30,418 bases of DNA, from the NCBI GenBank assembly GCA_905198295.1, contig CAJKBW010000035.1, positions 1 through 30,418 of the forward strand, in the 5' to 3' direction. Under the pieces are notes generated by a model. The model was not told where the DNA came from, did no database searches, and saw only the letters and a program-made list of their open reading frames with translations. Origin of the DNA: an uncultured Oscillospiraceae bacterium. Its GTDB lineage: Bacteria; Bacillota; Clostridia; Oscillospirales; Acutalibacteraceae. A program made the position numbers and the translations under genes. Numbering within the stretch: the stretch's first letter is position 1; each line of letters starts with the position of its first letter. Below, one piece after another: positions 22,857-30,418 of this stretch.

Positions 22857-24713
22857 TTGCCTGAGGAATCGTATCTGGCACGCATCCATTCCCCGGAGGA
22901 TCTCCGGGATCTCCATAAAAAAGAGCTGCCCGCGCTGTGTGAGGAGCTGCGGGAAACCCTGATCCGCACGGTGTCCCGCACCGGCGGGCATCTGTCCTCG
23001 AACCTGGGCGTGGTGGAGCTGACGGTGGCGCTGCACCGGGTGTTTTCCCTGCCGCACGACTGCATCGTATGGGATGTGGGGCACCAGTGCTATGTCCATA
23101 AGCTGCTCACCGGGCGGGCGGAGCGTTTCGATACGCTGCGCACCGAGGGCGGGATTTCCGGTTTCCCGCGTCCGTGCGAAAGCGATTACGACTCGTTCAT
23201 CGTCGGGCACAGCAGCACGTCGATCTCGGCCGCCAACGGCATCGCCAAGGCCAAGGCGCTGGCCGGTGACGACGGCTATGTGGTGGCGGTCATCGGGGAC
23301 GGCGCGCTGACCGGCGGGCTGGCCTACGAGGGGCTGAGCAACGCCGGACGCAGCAGCGACCGGCTGATCGTGGTGCTCAACGACAACCGCATGTCCATCA
23401 GCCGCAACGTCGGCTTTATGGCGCGGCATCTGACCCACCTGCGTTCGCGGGCGCGCTATGTGCGCTTCAAGAACCGCTTCGGGCGCTTTCTCAACCACGT
23501 GCCGCTGATCGGCAAGCCGCTCAACCGGCTGCTGATGTCGGCCAAAGCGAGCCTGAAGGCGATGGTCTACCACAGCAGCACGATGTTTGAGGAGATGGGG
23601 TTTTACTATCTCGGGCCGGTGGACGGCCACAATCTCGACGACCTGATCCGGGCGCTCAAAACCGCCAAAAGCATCGGCAAGCCGGTGGTGCTGCACGCGG
23701 TCACCATCAAGGGGCAGGGGTATTCCTACGCGATGAACAGCCCCGACCGTTTCCACGGCGTGTCCGGCTTCGATGTGGTCACCGGCAAAACGCCGGCGGC
23801 TTCACCGAGCTTTTCTTCGGCGTTCGGCGGGGCGCTGTGCGAACTGGCCGAGGAAGACGAGCGCGTGTGCGCGATTACGGCGGCGATGAAGAGCGGCACC
23901 TGCCTGCAGGATTTCGCCGCGCGCTTCCCCGACCGCTTTTTTGATGTCGGGATCGCGGAGGAGCACGCGGTCACCTTTGCGTCCGGCCTGGCCAAAGGCG
24001 GCCGGCTGCCGGTGTTCGCGGTCTATTCCACCTTCCTGCAGCGCAGCTATGACCAGCTGCTCAACGACACGGCGATCCTCGGCAGCCATATTGTGCTGGC
24101 GGTGGACCGCGCCGGCATCGTGCCGGACGACGGGGAAACCCATCAGGGGATTTTCGACGTGCCGTTTTTGACCACCATCCCCGGTACCACCATTTATGCG
24201 CCGGCGTCGTTTGCGGAGCTTGAGACGTATCTGCGCCGGGCGCTGTTCGATACGCCGGGCATCGCCGTGGTGCGCTATCCCAAGGGGGGCGAGCTGCCCG
24301 GCCTGCCGGAGTTGCCGGCCGAGGCGAAGCCGTACATCCTGCTCAGGGCCGACGGGGCGGATACGCTGCTGATCACCTACGGGCGTATTTTTGCGAATGC
24401 CGTGCAGGCGGCGCGGCAAATGGCGGAGAAGGGGCAGCCGGTTTCGGTGCTCAAGCTCGGGCAGATCCATCCGCTCGACCCGGGCTGCGTCCAGGCCGCC
24501 GCCGCGTACCGCCGGGTGATCTTCTTTGAAGAAGGCAGTCCCGCCGGCGGGGTGGCCGAGCATTTCGGCACCCAGCTGACGGCGCTGCATTATACCGGCG
24601 ATTACCGTATACAGGCGGTGGAGCCGTTTATCCTCACCTGCAAGACCGACGCCGGGCTGCGCCATGCCGGACTGGATGTCGATGGCATGCTGCGGGCGAT
24701 GGAAGCAGACTAG
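22857..24713 (+). CDS. dxs: 1-deoxy-D-xylulose-5-phosphate synthase
   Basis: The 618-residue protein is a full-length Dxs, which joins pyruvate and glyceraldehyde 3-phosphate with thiamine diphosphate in the first MEP-pathway step. Motifs: TGGHLSSNLGVVELTVALH, WDVGHQCYVHKLLTGR, the thiamine diphosphate/Mg motif GDGALTGG (about 147), DRFFDVGIAEEHAVTFASGLA and DRAGIVPDDGETHQGIFD. The start is TTG 22857, with GGAGGAAAG and GAGGCG upstream; N-terminal LARIHSPEDLRDLHKKELPALCEELR matches the family. A TTG start may limit translation. It is 37 nt from the DUF212 gene. Confidence 0.96.
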   Translation: MPEESYLARIHSPEDLRDLHKKELPALCEELRETLIRTVSRTGGHLSSNLGVVELTVALHRVFSLPHDCIVWDVGHQCYVHKLLTGRAERFDTLRTEGGISGFPRPCESDYDSFIVGHSSTSISAANGIAKAKALAGDDGYVVAVIGDGALTGGLAYEGLSNAGRSSDRLIVVLNDNRMSISRNVGFMARHLTHLRSRARYVRFKNRFGRFLNHVPLIGKPLNRLLMSAKASLKAMVYHSSTMFEEMGFYYLGPVDGHNLDDLIRALKTAKSIGKPVVLHAVTIKGQGYSYAMNSPDRFHGVSGFDVVTGKTPAASPSFSSAFGGALCELAEEDERVCAITAAMKSGTCLQDFAARFPDRFFDVGIAEEHAVTFASGLAKGGRLPVFAVYSTFLQRSYDQLLNDTAILGSHIVLAVDRAGIVPDDGETHQGIFDVPFLTTIPGTTIYAPASFAELETYLRRALFDTPGIAVVRYPKGGELPGLPELPAEAKPYILLRADGADTLLITYGRIFANAVQAARQMAEKGQPVSVLKLGQIHPLDPGCVQAAAAYRRVIFFEEGSPAGGVAEHFGTQLTALHYTGDYRIQAVEPFILTCKTDAGLRHAGLDVDGMLRAMEAD

Positions 24714-24755
24714 GGCCGGGGGCGGAGGACGACCGACACGACGGGAGGCGAAAGC

Positions 24756-25583
24756 ATGCCGGAAGGCGAACGCAGGCGGCTGGATGTGGAGCTTGTGCGC
24801 CGGGGGCTGGCGGAGAGCCGCAGCAAGGCGCAGGAAATGCTCGCCGCCGGGCTGGTGACGGTGGACGGCCGGCCGGCGGCGAAAGCGGCCCTGCCGGTGG
24901 ACGCGGAGACGGCGATCGTGTGCGCGGGCGCGCCGCGGTATGTCGGGCGCGGCGGCGACAAGCTGGAAAAAGCGATGGCCTTTTCCGCCGTTTCCCCGCA
25001 GGATAAAATTTGTCTGGACGTGGGGGCTTCCACCGGCGGGTTCACCGACTGCATGCTGCAGCACGGCGCGAAAAAGGTTTATGCGGTCGATGTGGGCTCC
25101 GGGCAGCTGCACGAGCGGCTGCGGCGGGATCCTCGGGTGGTGTGCATGGAGAAAACCGACATCCGGGATACGGCGCGGGTTGGTGAGAACATCACGCCGG
25201 GCGAGATCGGGCTGTGCACGGTGGACGTGTCGTTCATTTCGCTGCGGCAGGTGCTGCCGGCGGTATGGCCGTATCTGGCGGACGGCGGGTGCGCGGTGTG
25301 CCTGGTCAAGCCGCAGTTTGAGGCCGGCCGGCGCGCGCTGGGCAAGAGCGGCGTGGTCCGGGACCGCGGCGCGCACCGTCAGGTGCTGCGGGAGCTGTGG
25401 GATTTCTGGCATGAACAGGGCTGCCGCGTCCTGGCGCTGACCCATTCGCCCATCACCGGCGGCGACGGCAACATCGAATATCTCGCGGTGCTCAGCCGCA
25501 GCGCGCAGGAAACGGTGCCGGAGCAGACGCTCCGCACGATTGTGGATGCGGCATTCGATGCGCTGAAGAATAACAAAAGATAA
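24756..25583 (+). CDS. tlyA: TlyA family rRNA methyltransferase / putative hemolysin
   Basis: The 275-residue protein has an N-terminal S4 RNA-binding domain (about 8-65: LDVELVRRGLAESRSKAQEMLAAGLVTVDG) and a C-terminal FtsJ-like methyltransferase with LDVGASTGGFTDCMLQHGA (SAM loop, about 86-105), VYAVDVGSGQL, CTVDVSFISL and VCLVKPQFEAG. Mycobacterial TlyA 2'-O-methylates 16S and 23S rRNA; homologues in Firmicutes (yqxC) sit in the same dxs-argR cluster. ATG 24756 follows GGGAGGCG. It is 42 nt from dxs. Confidence 0.93.
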   Translation: MPEGERRRLDVELVRRGLAESRSKAQEMLAAGLVTVDGRPAAKAALPVDAETAIVCAGAPRYVGRGGDKLEKAMAFSAVSPQDKICLDVGASTGGFTDCMLQHGAKKVYAVDVGSGQLHERLRRDPRVVCMEKTDIRDTARVGENITPGEIGLCTVDVSFISLRQVLPAVWPYLADGGCAVCLVKPQFEAGRRALGKSGVVRDRGAHRQVLRELWDFWHEQGCRVLALTHSPITGGDGNIEYLAVLSRSAQETVPEQTLRTIVDAAFDALKNNKR

Positions 25584-25621
25584 AAATAGCGAGAGTTATC
25601 TATATTATAGGGGGCTATGCG

Positions 25622-26446
25622 ATGAAGGTGGCGGTGATTCCCAACGGGCGGGCGGCCGGCGTACACGCCGCGCTGCCGGCGGTGTGCGCGCAGCTGCAGG
25701 CGCTCGGCGCGCAGACGCTGTGTCCGGCGAGCGGTGCCTTCCCGTCGCCGGAAGCGGATGAGCTGATCGGGGCGTGCGACGCGGTGGTCGCGCTCGGCGG
25801 CGACGGCACCATCATACATACCGCGAAGCGGGCGGCGGCGTTTGACCGCGCGGTGCTGGGCATCAACTGCGGGACGCTGGGGTTCATGGCCGGGCTGGAG
25901 GCGGACGAGCTGGAACAGCTGGCCAAGCTCATCGCGGGGGAATACACCATTGAGAGCCGCATGCTGCTGGAGGTGCGGGTATCCGGCGCGAAGGAACGCC
26001 GGTTTTACGCGCTCAACGAGGCGGTGGTGTCGCGCGGTTCCCTGTCCCGCATCGTGGAGCTGGATATCTGCAATCACGATAAACCGGTGATGACCTACGA
26101 AGGCGACGGGGTGATCGTGGCGACGCCGACCGGTTCGACCGGCTATTCGCTGTCGGCGGGCGGGCCGGTGGTGGACCCGGAGGTCAGCTGCCTTCTGGTT
26201 ACGCCGGTATGCCCGCATTCGCTGCACTGCCGTTCGACCATCTTTTCGGCGGACGCGGTGCTGTCGGTGCGGGCGAACGTGGAGCGGTGCCCGGAAATCT
26301 ACCTGACGGTCGACGGGGAAGAGGGCCTGCGGGTCGGTGAGCGCGACGTGGTGACCATTTCCCGCGCCGACCGCGCGGCGCGTCTGATTAAGATCAAGCA
26401 GCAGTCGTTTTACGACGTGCTGACCCAAAAGCTGGTCAACCGCTGA
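25622..26446 (+). CDS. nadK: NAD kinase
   Basis: The 274-residue protein is a bacterial NAD kinase that phosphorylates NAD to NADP with ATP or polyphosphate. It has the GGDGT motif (59-63), LNEAVVSRG, and the GDGVIVATPTGSTGYSLSAGGP glycine-rich segment, followed by VCPHSLHCRS. Start ATG 25622 follows AGGGGG about 8 nt upstream. The 38-bp gap to tlyA is AT-rich and contains TATATTATAG, a possible weak -10, but no convincing -35. Otherwise it is co-directional with dxs, tlyA and argR. Confidence 0.95.
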   Translation: MKVAVIPNGRAAGVHAALPAVCAQLQALGAQTLCPASGAFPSPEADELIGACDAVVALGGDGTIIHTAKRAAAFDRAVLGINCGTLGFMAGLEADELEQLAKLIAGEYTIESRMLLEVRVSGAKERRFYALNEAVVSRGSLSRIVELDICNHDKPVMTYEGDGVIVATPTGSTGYSLSAGGPVVDPEVSCLLVTPVCPHSLHCRSTIFSADAVLSVRANVERCPEIYLTVDGEEGLRVGERDVVTISRADRAARLIKIKQQSFYDVLTQKLVNR

Positions 26447-26480
26447 CCGCGGATACCGGGAAAGGAAGGGAAGGCAGCGC

Positions 26481-26936
26481 ATGAAAACCAAACGGCACGC
26501 CAAAATTCTGGAGCTGATCCGCGGGCAGGCGATCGATACGCAGGAGGAGCTGCTGCGGCAGCTGCGCGAGGGCGGATTTGATGTGACGCAGGCCACCGTT
26601 TCGCGGGATATCCGCGAGCTGCGGCTGATTAAAACGCTGGGTCCCGACGGCCGGTACCGGTATTCCACCGTACAGATGGAGCACGATACCCTGTCCACCA
26701 AATTCCACTCGCTGTTTGCGGATACGGTGACCGGCGTGGATTACGCGCAGAACATCGTGGTGGTGCGCTGCCTGTCCGGCATGGCGCAGGCCGCCTGCGC
26801 GGCGATGGATTCGCTGCACTGGGACAACGTGGTCGGCACCCTCGGCGGCGAGGACACCTTTATCTGCATACTCAAAACCGAGGAGCAGGCGGTCGGACTG
26901 GTCGCCGAGCTCAGAAAGATGATGAAGCGCCCGTAG
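26481..26936 (+). CDS. argR: Arginine repressor ArgR/AhrC
   Basis: The 151-residue protein has the N-terminal winged helix with TQEELLRQLREGGFDVTQATVSRDIREL (20-47), in which SRDIREL is the DNA-contact helix. The C-terminal oligomerisation and arginine-binding domain has GTLGGEDTFICI (119-130), matching the GTIAGDDT motif. As a hexamer with arginine it represses biosynthesis and can activate catabolic genes. AAAGGAAGGG precedes ATG 26481. Between nadK and recN, as in Bacillus. Confidence 0.95.
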   Translation: MKTKRHAKILELIRGQAIDTQEELLRQLREGGFDVTQATVSRDIRELRLIKTLGPDGRYRYSTVQMEHDTLSTKFHSLFADTVTGVDYAQNIVVVRCLSGMAQAACAAMDSLHWDNVVGTLGGEDTFICILKTEEQAVGLVAELRKMMKRP

Positions 26937-26964
26937 GACAGGACGGCGGAAGGCGGGATCGTTT

Positions 26965-28647
26965 ATGTTGTGGAGTCTGCATATTGAAAATATCGCGGTG
27001 ATCGAAAAGGCCGACATCACCTTCGATGCCGGCTTCAACGTGCTGACCGGCGAAACCGGTGCGGGCAAATCCATTGTGATCGACTCGATCAACGCGGTGC
27101 TCGGCGAGCGGGTCAGCCGGGATCTGGTGCGCGCCGGCAGCGGGCAGGCGGCGGTGTCCGCCGTGTTCAGCGATCTGTCCGCCGCGGCGGAGGACAAGCT
27201 GCGGGAGCTCGGGTTTGAAACCGACGAGGACGGCATGCTGCTCATCCAGCGCACGATATCCGCCGAGGGAAAAGGCGGCTGCCGCATCAACGGGCGGCCC
27301 GCGACCGTTTCGATGCTGCGGGAATGCGGCCGGCTGCTGGTCAACATCCACGGGCAGCACGAAAACCAGGCGCTGCTGGCGCCGGAAAAGCACGTGGAGT
27401 ATCTCGACCGGCTCGGCGGGCTTTTGCCGCTGCGGGCGGAATACCGCTCGGCTTACGACGGGTGGCAGCATCTCCGGCGGCAGCTCGACGCCGTGCAGAT
27501 GGACGAGGACCAGAAGCTGCGGCGGCTCGACCTGCTGCGGTATCAGGTGGACGAAATCGAGGCGGCGGAGCTTGTCCCGGGGGAGAGCGCCCAGCTGCAG
27601 GAGCGCCGCACCTTTTTCCGCAACGTGGAAAAGATCGCGCAGGGGCTGTATGCGGCGCGCGCGCTGCTGCAGGGGGACGAGGACGCCGACGGGGTGCTGA
27701 CCGGCGTGGAGCGGGCGGTGTCCCAGGTGCAGGACGCCGGCCGGTATATGGACGAGGCGGCAAAGCTCGGTGAGCGGATGGAAAACCTCCAGTACGATCT
27801 GGAGGCCTGCGCCGAAGAGGTGCGCGCGCTGACCGAACAGCTGGAATTTGATCCGCAGGAGCTTGAGCAGGTGGAGGCGCGGCTGGATGTGATCCGGCGG
27901 CTGACCGCGAAATACGGGCCGGAAGAAGAAGACGTGCTGGCGTTTTGCGAAAACGCCCGGCAGGAGCTTGAACAGATCGAGACGGCCGACGAGACGGCGG
28001 CGCGCCTGCGGATGCAGCTGGAAAAAGCGGAGGAAGCGGTCGGCGCGGCGGCGCGGCGGCTGACCGCTGCGCGGCGGAAGGCCGCGGAGATTTTCACCCG
28101 CGATGTGCTCGAACAGCTGCGGTTCCTGGATATGCCGGGCGTGCGGCTGCAGGTGCAGATCCTGCCGGCGCCGCTGACGGCGGCCGGCGGCGATCATGTG
28201 GAGTTCCTGATCGCGGCCAACCCCGGCGAAGAACCGAAATCCATCGCGCGCATTGCGTCGGGCGGCGAGCTGTCCCGGATCATGCTCGCGCTCAAATCGG
28301 TGATGGCGGATGCGGACGACATCGATACGCTCGTTTACGACGAAATCGATGTGGGCATCAGCGGCCGCGCCGCCTGGAAGGTGGGCATCAAGCTGCGGGA
28401 AACCGCGCAAGGGACCAAATCGGTGCGGCGGCAGGTGCTGTGTGTCACCCATCTCGCGCAGATCGCCGCGCAGGCGCACCATCATCTGCTGATCGAAAAA
28501 TCGGTGCATGACGGGCGCACCTTTACGGCGGTGCGCGGCCTGGACCGCGCCGGCCGGGAGGACGAGCTGGCCCGGATCATCGGCGGCGAGGTGACCGCCG
28601 CAAGCCGCGAAGCCGCCCGCGAAATGCTCGACCGGGTGAACGCATAA
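26965..28647 (+). CDS. recN: DNA repair protein RecN
   Basis: The 560-residue SMC-like ATPase acts early in repair of double-strand breaks. The N-terminal head has Walker A TGETGAGKS (28-36) after LHIENIAVIEKADITF, then INGRPATVSMLRECGRLLVNIHGQHENQALL. Long charged coiled coils follow (about 150-380). The C-terminal head has IARIASGGELSRIMLALK (signature about 432-438), Walker B-type VYDEIDVGISG (about 457-467) and VLCVTHLAQIAAQ. The ribosome binding site is weak (GGAAGG). The stop is abutted by a family 1 repeat. In many Firmicutes spoIVB and spo0A follow; here they do not. Confidence 0.96.
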   Translation: MLWSLHIENIAVIEKADITFDAGFNVLTGETGAGKSIVIDSINAVLGERVSRDLVRAGSGQAAVSAVFSDLSAAAEDKLRELGFETDEDGMLLIQRTISAEGKGGCRINGRPATVSMLRECGRLLVNIHGQHENQALLAPEKHVEYLDRLGGLLPLRAEYRSAYDGWQHLRRQLDAVQMDEDQKLRRLDLLRYQVDEIEAAELVPGESAQLQERRTFFRNVEKIAQGLYAARALLQGDEDADGVLTGVERAVSQVQDAGRYMDEAAKLGERMENLQYDLEACAEEVRALTEQLEFDPQELEQVEARLDVIRRLTAKYGPEEEDVLAFCENARQELEQIETADETAARLRMQLEKAEEAVGAAARRLTAARRKAAEIFTRDVLEQLRFLDMPGVRLQVQILPAPLTAAGGDHVEFLIAANPGEEPKSIARIASGGELSRIMLALKSVMADADDIDTLVYDEIDVGISGRAAWKVGIKLRETAQGTKSVRRQVLCVTHLAQIAAQAHHHLLIEKSVHDGRTFTAVRGLDRAGREDELARIIGGEVTAASREAAREMLDRVNA

Positions 28648-28651
28648 AAAA

Positions 28652-28985
28652 ACCGTTTTGCCGAAAACACGGTATAAGAAGTTTTCGCCGGCCTTTTTCA
28701 AAAGGCCGCGGGGGCGCGGACGTGACCGTCCGCGGTGAGTTTGCCGCAAAGCGGCAAACGTCACACAGGGGCCGCAATGTTTCGCCTGCGGCGAAACTTG
28801 CCGAGGAAGCTATGCTTCCTCGAGTACCCCGGCTCGCGTCCCGCAGGACGCGAAATCCTTGGCTTTCATAAGGATCAGGAAGGGAGACGAAACAGCCCGG
28901 TGGACTGTTTCGTCGTGGGAAACCCTATCCAGGGGTTTCCCGATGCGGCGTGACACGCCGCATTTGTGCCGCCTTTTTGGCAAAC
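28652..28985 (+). repeat. Family 1 structured repeat, copy F
   Basis: Starting a few bases after the recN stop, it carries CCGTTTTGCCGAAAA, GGCCTTTT/AAAAGGCC, CGCGGACG/CGTCCGCG, GTTTGCCG/CGGCAAAC, TTTCGCC/GGCGAAA, GAGGAAGC/GCTTCCTC, GCGTCC/GGACGC and ATCCTT/AAGGAT. The 29-nt hairpin (28886-28914), GGGAAACCC/GGGTTTCCC and ATGCGGCGTG/CACGCCGCAT follow. The 29-nt stem reads GACGAAACAGCCC, three changed positions relative to copy B, with the partner strand changed to match. No gene is visible between 28648 and 29151. Confidence 0.85.
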
Positions 28986-29003
28986 CGCTTTCTCAACAGT
29001 CTG

Positions 29004-29149
29004 AAAAGGGCGCGTTGCAAAAGCAACGCGCCCCTGAAAAACCGCTTGCGGGCCATACATTGTGGCCCGCATTTCGCGTCTTACAAACGCGAAACCGCGC
29101 TTTTTCTCGGTGTCTGGGTACATTCCAGCATTTTGCAACGCGCCCTTTT
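29004..29149. repeat. Inverted-repeat element with 19-bp ends and nested hairpins
   Basis: AAAAGGGCGCGTTGCAAAA (29004-29022) and its perfect complement (29131-29149) bound a 146-bp non-coding element. Inside, a third arm (GCAACGCGCCC, 29023-29033) can pair with the left arm instead, and further stems GCGGGCCA/TGGCCCGC and TTTCGCGT/ACGCGAAA are present. The three mutually complementary arms allow alternative structures. On the minus strand it follows the 56-aa gene. Confidence 0.75.
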
Positions 29150-29151
29150 TG

Positions 29152-29322
29152 TCAGGAACGGAGCATCAGGTTGTCCGCGCACTGCTGCAGCTCCTGAAGG
29201 TTCTGCGGCTGTACGCTGCTCTGCTTGATGTTCTCCTGCACGTATTTGGGCAGCGTATTGAAATACTGCTGCATATCCGGATGGTTGGCGTTGAAATCGC
29301 CCGGACAGCAATTGTCGGCCAT
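29152..29322 (-). CDS. 56-aa conserved-looking small protein
   Basis: The product starts MADNCCPGDFNANHPDMQQ and continues YFNTLPKYVQENIKQSSVQPQNLQELQQCADNL. The pattern 'F..LP..VQE.I.QS.....s..eL...a.nL' resembles short Clostridia proteins I have seen as unannotated small reading frames; no function is known. It is predicted helical, with a vicinal CysCys near the N-terminus and a third Cys at the end, so metal or disulfide chemistry is possible. AGGAAAGGAAT on the minus strand about 9-18 nt upstream supports the start at 29322 over the longer reading frame. It ends directly at the 19-bp inverted repeat element. Confidence 0.65.
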   Translation of the reverse strand: MADNCCPGDFNANHPDMQQYFNTLPKYVQENIKQSSVQPQNLQELQQCADNLMLRS

Positions 29323-29459
29323 GAATAACCATTCCTTTCCTGCCGAACTCGGGGAACGCAAAAGCCGATTCCCCGGCAAAACCCGGTCTGCGCGTACGGC
29401 TTTACCGCCGCCTTCTTAGTATCCCGCCGTCCGGCTGCGCTACACCCGGCAAATTCTGT

Positions 29460-30263
29460 TTATGCCTGTTTCAGGCCGAGCACCGCAACCAGCGGATAAT
29501 GGTCGGAAGGATAACGGCCGCCGGCGCTGAAGGTGTTGATATAGGCGTTTTGGATTTCCCATTCCTCGCTGACAAAAATATAATCGATCGGCTTGCCGTG
29601 CGTTTTGCCGCGGAAACCGTGGTAGGTGCTGTGAATTTTTTCCGCGCACGGCGCTGTGTACAGGCTGGTCAGGCGGATATCGGGGTAATCATGCCGGTTT
29701 TCCGCCAGAATCCGGATCGACTTGCTGCGCGGATGCGCGTTCAGGTCGCCCATGAGAATGGTCGGCAGCTTTTCCTGCTGGTTGAGGCGGTGCATATACT
29801 CCAAAATGATTTTTACGCCCAGGGTCCGCGCCGGGCCGCAGACGTGGTCAAAATGCGTGTTGAACACGCGGATTTTTTGCTGCAGCGCGTCCGCGTATAC
29901 CTCGCACACCGTGCAGATGCGCGGAAACATCGCGAAATAGGCGCGGCTGCCGCTTTTTTCCGGATGCTTGGAGAGCCAGAAGGTCTGGTCGTACAAAAGG
30001 GTGGTGTTGTCCGCGCGCAGCAGAATCGCGGCGTGCTCGTTCGCCAGCTGCCGGGTGCGGCCCTGCCCGACGATGCGGAAGCCGGACAGCCGCGTGCGCA
30101 GATCCTCCTTCATGTCCGGCATCAGCTCCTGCACCCCGATGATGCTCGCATCCGAGCTGGAGAGCAGCTGCGTGATCAGCTCCCGCCGGGCTTTCCAGCG
30201 GTTGCGTACGGCAAGGGCAAAATCATGCTTGAGATTAAAGGATACAATTTTTATCGCTTCCAT
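29460..30263 (-). CDS. Endonuclease/exonuclease/phosphatase family protein
   Basis: The 267-residue cytosolic protein has the EEP fold: KIVSFNLKHD at the N-terminus (metal-site Asn), IIGVQEL (catalytic Glu), RVFNTHFDHV, TILMGDLNAHP (Asp-x-Asn pair), KPIDYIFVSEEW, and SDHYPLVAVL (catalytic Asp-His). The substrate could be a nucleic acid, a phospholipid headgroup or a phosphoester; sequence does not decide. The start at ATG 30263 follows AAAGGAG by 9 nt; the longer frame from 30296 lacks such a site. It has its own promoter and is not part of the core operon. Confidence 0.93.
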   Translation of the reverse strand: MEAIKIVSFNLKHDFALAVRNRWKARRELITQLLSSSDASIIGVQELMPDMKEDLRTRLSGFRIVGQGRTRQLANEHAAILLRADNTTLLYDQTFWLSKHPEKSGSRAYFAMFPRICTVCEVYADALQQKIRVFNTHFDHVCGPARTLGVKIILEYMHRLNQQEKLPTILMGDLNAHPRSKSIRILAENRHDYPDIRLTSLYTAPCAEKIHSTYHGFRGKTHGKPIDYIFVSEEWEIQNAYINTFSAGGRYPSDHYPLVAVLGLKQA

Positions 30264-30302
30264 GCGTGTCGGCTCCTTTGGGGTTGGAAAAATCACGCTT
30301 TT

Positions 30303-30331
30303 ATTGTACCGCAGGTGCGGGCGGATGGCAA
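30303..30331 (-). promoter_or_regulatory. Sigma-A promoter of the EEP gene
   Basis: On the minus strand TTGCCA (30326-30331), exactly 17 nt, and TACAAT (30303-30308), about 40 nt before the start codon. From there to the window end I see nothing gene-like. Confidence 0.8.
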
Positions 30332-30418
30332 TCCGGTACGGAATAATTTAAGAAAAACCTAAGAGTCTTGTAATAATGCCGAAGAATGTCGGAAGAAAAA
30401 CTTTTTTGCAAAAATCCG

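Noticed and set aside
23802..25445. 547-codon minus-strand frame across dxs and tlyA
   Set aside because: Antisense to two certain enzymes; His/Arg/Gln-rich composition without domains.
26911..28764. 617-codon minus-strand frame across recN
   Set aside because: Antisense shadow of RecN.

Overview
The window is a high-GC chromosomal segment from a spore-forming Firmicute of the class Clostridia, most likely an Oscillospiraceae/Ruminococcaceae-type gut anaerobe. The evidence is a complete spoIIIA operon (AA to AH), the Clostridia-style order asp23, nusB, tsaD-like, xseA, xseB, ispA, DUF212, dxs, tlyA, nadK, argR, recN, Shine-Dalgarno sequences of the AAAGGAGG type, and several near-consensus sigma-A promoters. 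Species cannot be assigned from sequence alone.

Left part (about 1 to 12,260) is an accessory patchwork. It holds a tRNA-Cys, an Imm-5-like putative immunity protein, two GNAT acetyltransferases, a DegV fatty-acid-binding protein behind a FabT-like palindrome, a YtcJ-type amidohydrolase, a three-gene ABC-like membrane system with a degenerate ATPase, a GyrI-like ligand-binding protein, a divergent pair of tiny DNA-binding-type genes (52-aa ribbon-helix-helix type and 66-aa Cro/C1 type), and a membrane-anchored YDxxGY-repeat protein with a DUF4258/RelE-like tail. Most units have their own promoter or terminator.

Middle and right part (12,369 to 28,647) is a co-directional core block. SpoIIIAA-AH build the mother-cell/forespore feeding channel. 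Asp23, from its own extended -10 promoter, is an envelope protein. NusB is the antitermination factor, and XseA/XseB form exonuclease VII. IspA and Dxs supply isoprenoids (MEP pathway). TlyA methylates RNA, NadK makes NADP, ArgR controls arginine genes and RecN acts in break repair. In Bacillus and many Clostridia spoIVB-spo0A follows recN and accBC follows spoIIIAH; both are absent here.

The right edge has a structured inverted-repeat element, a 56-aa small protein and an endonuclease/exonuclease/phosphatase-family protein, the last with its own promoter.

Two interspersed repeat families stand out. Family 1 (six copies) is a mosaic of hairpin modules whose stems show compensatory changes between copies; it sits at transcription-unit boundaries and two inverted copies bound the core block. 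Family 2 (three copies) sits only in gaps inside operons (before the ABC ATPase gene, spoIIIAB-AC and xseA-xseB). These, the degenerate ABC system and the FabT-like operator are the most interesting signals.
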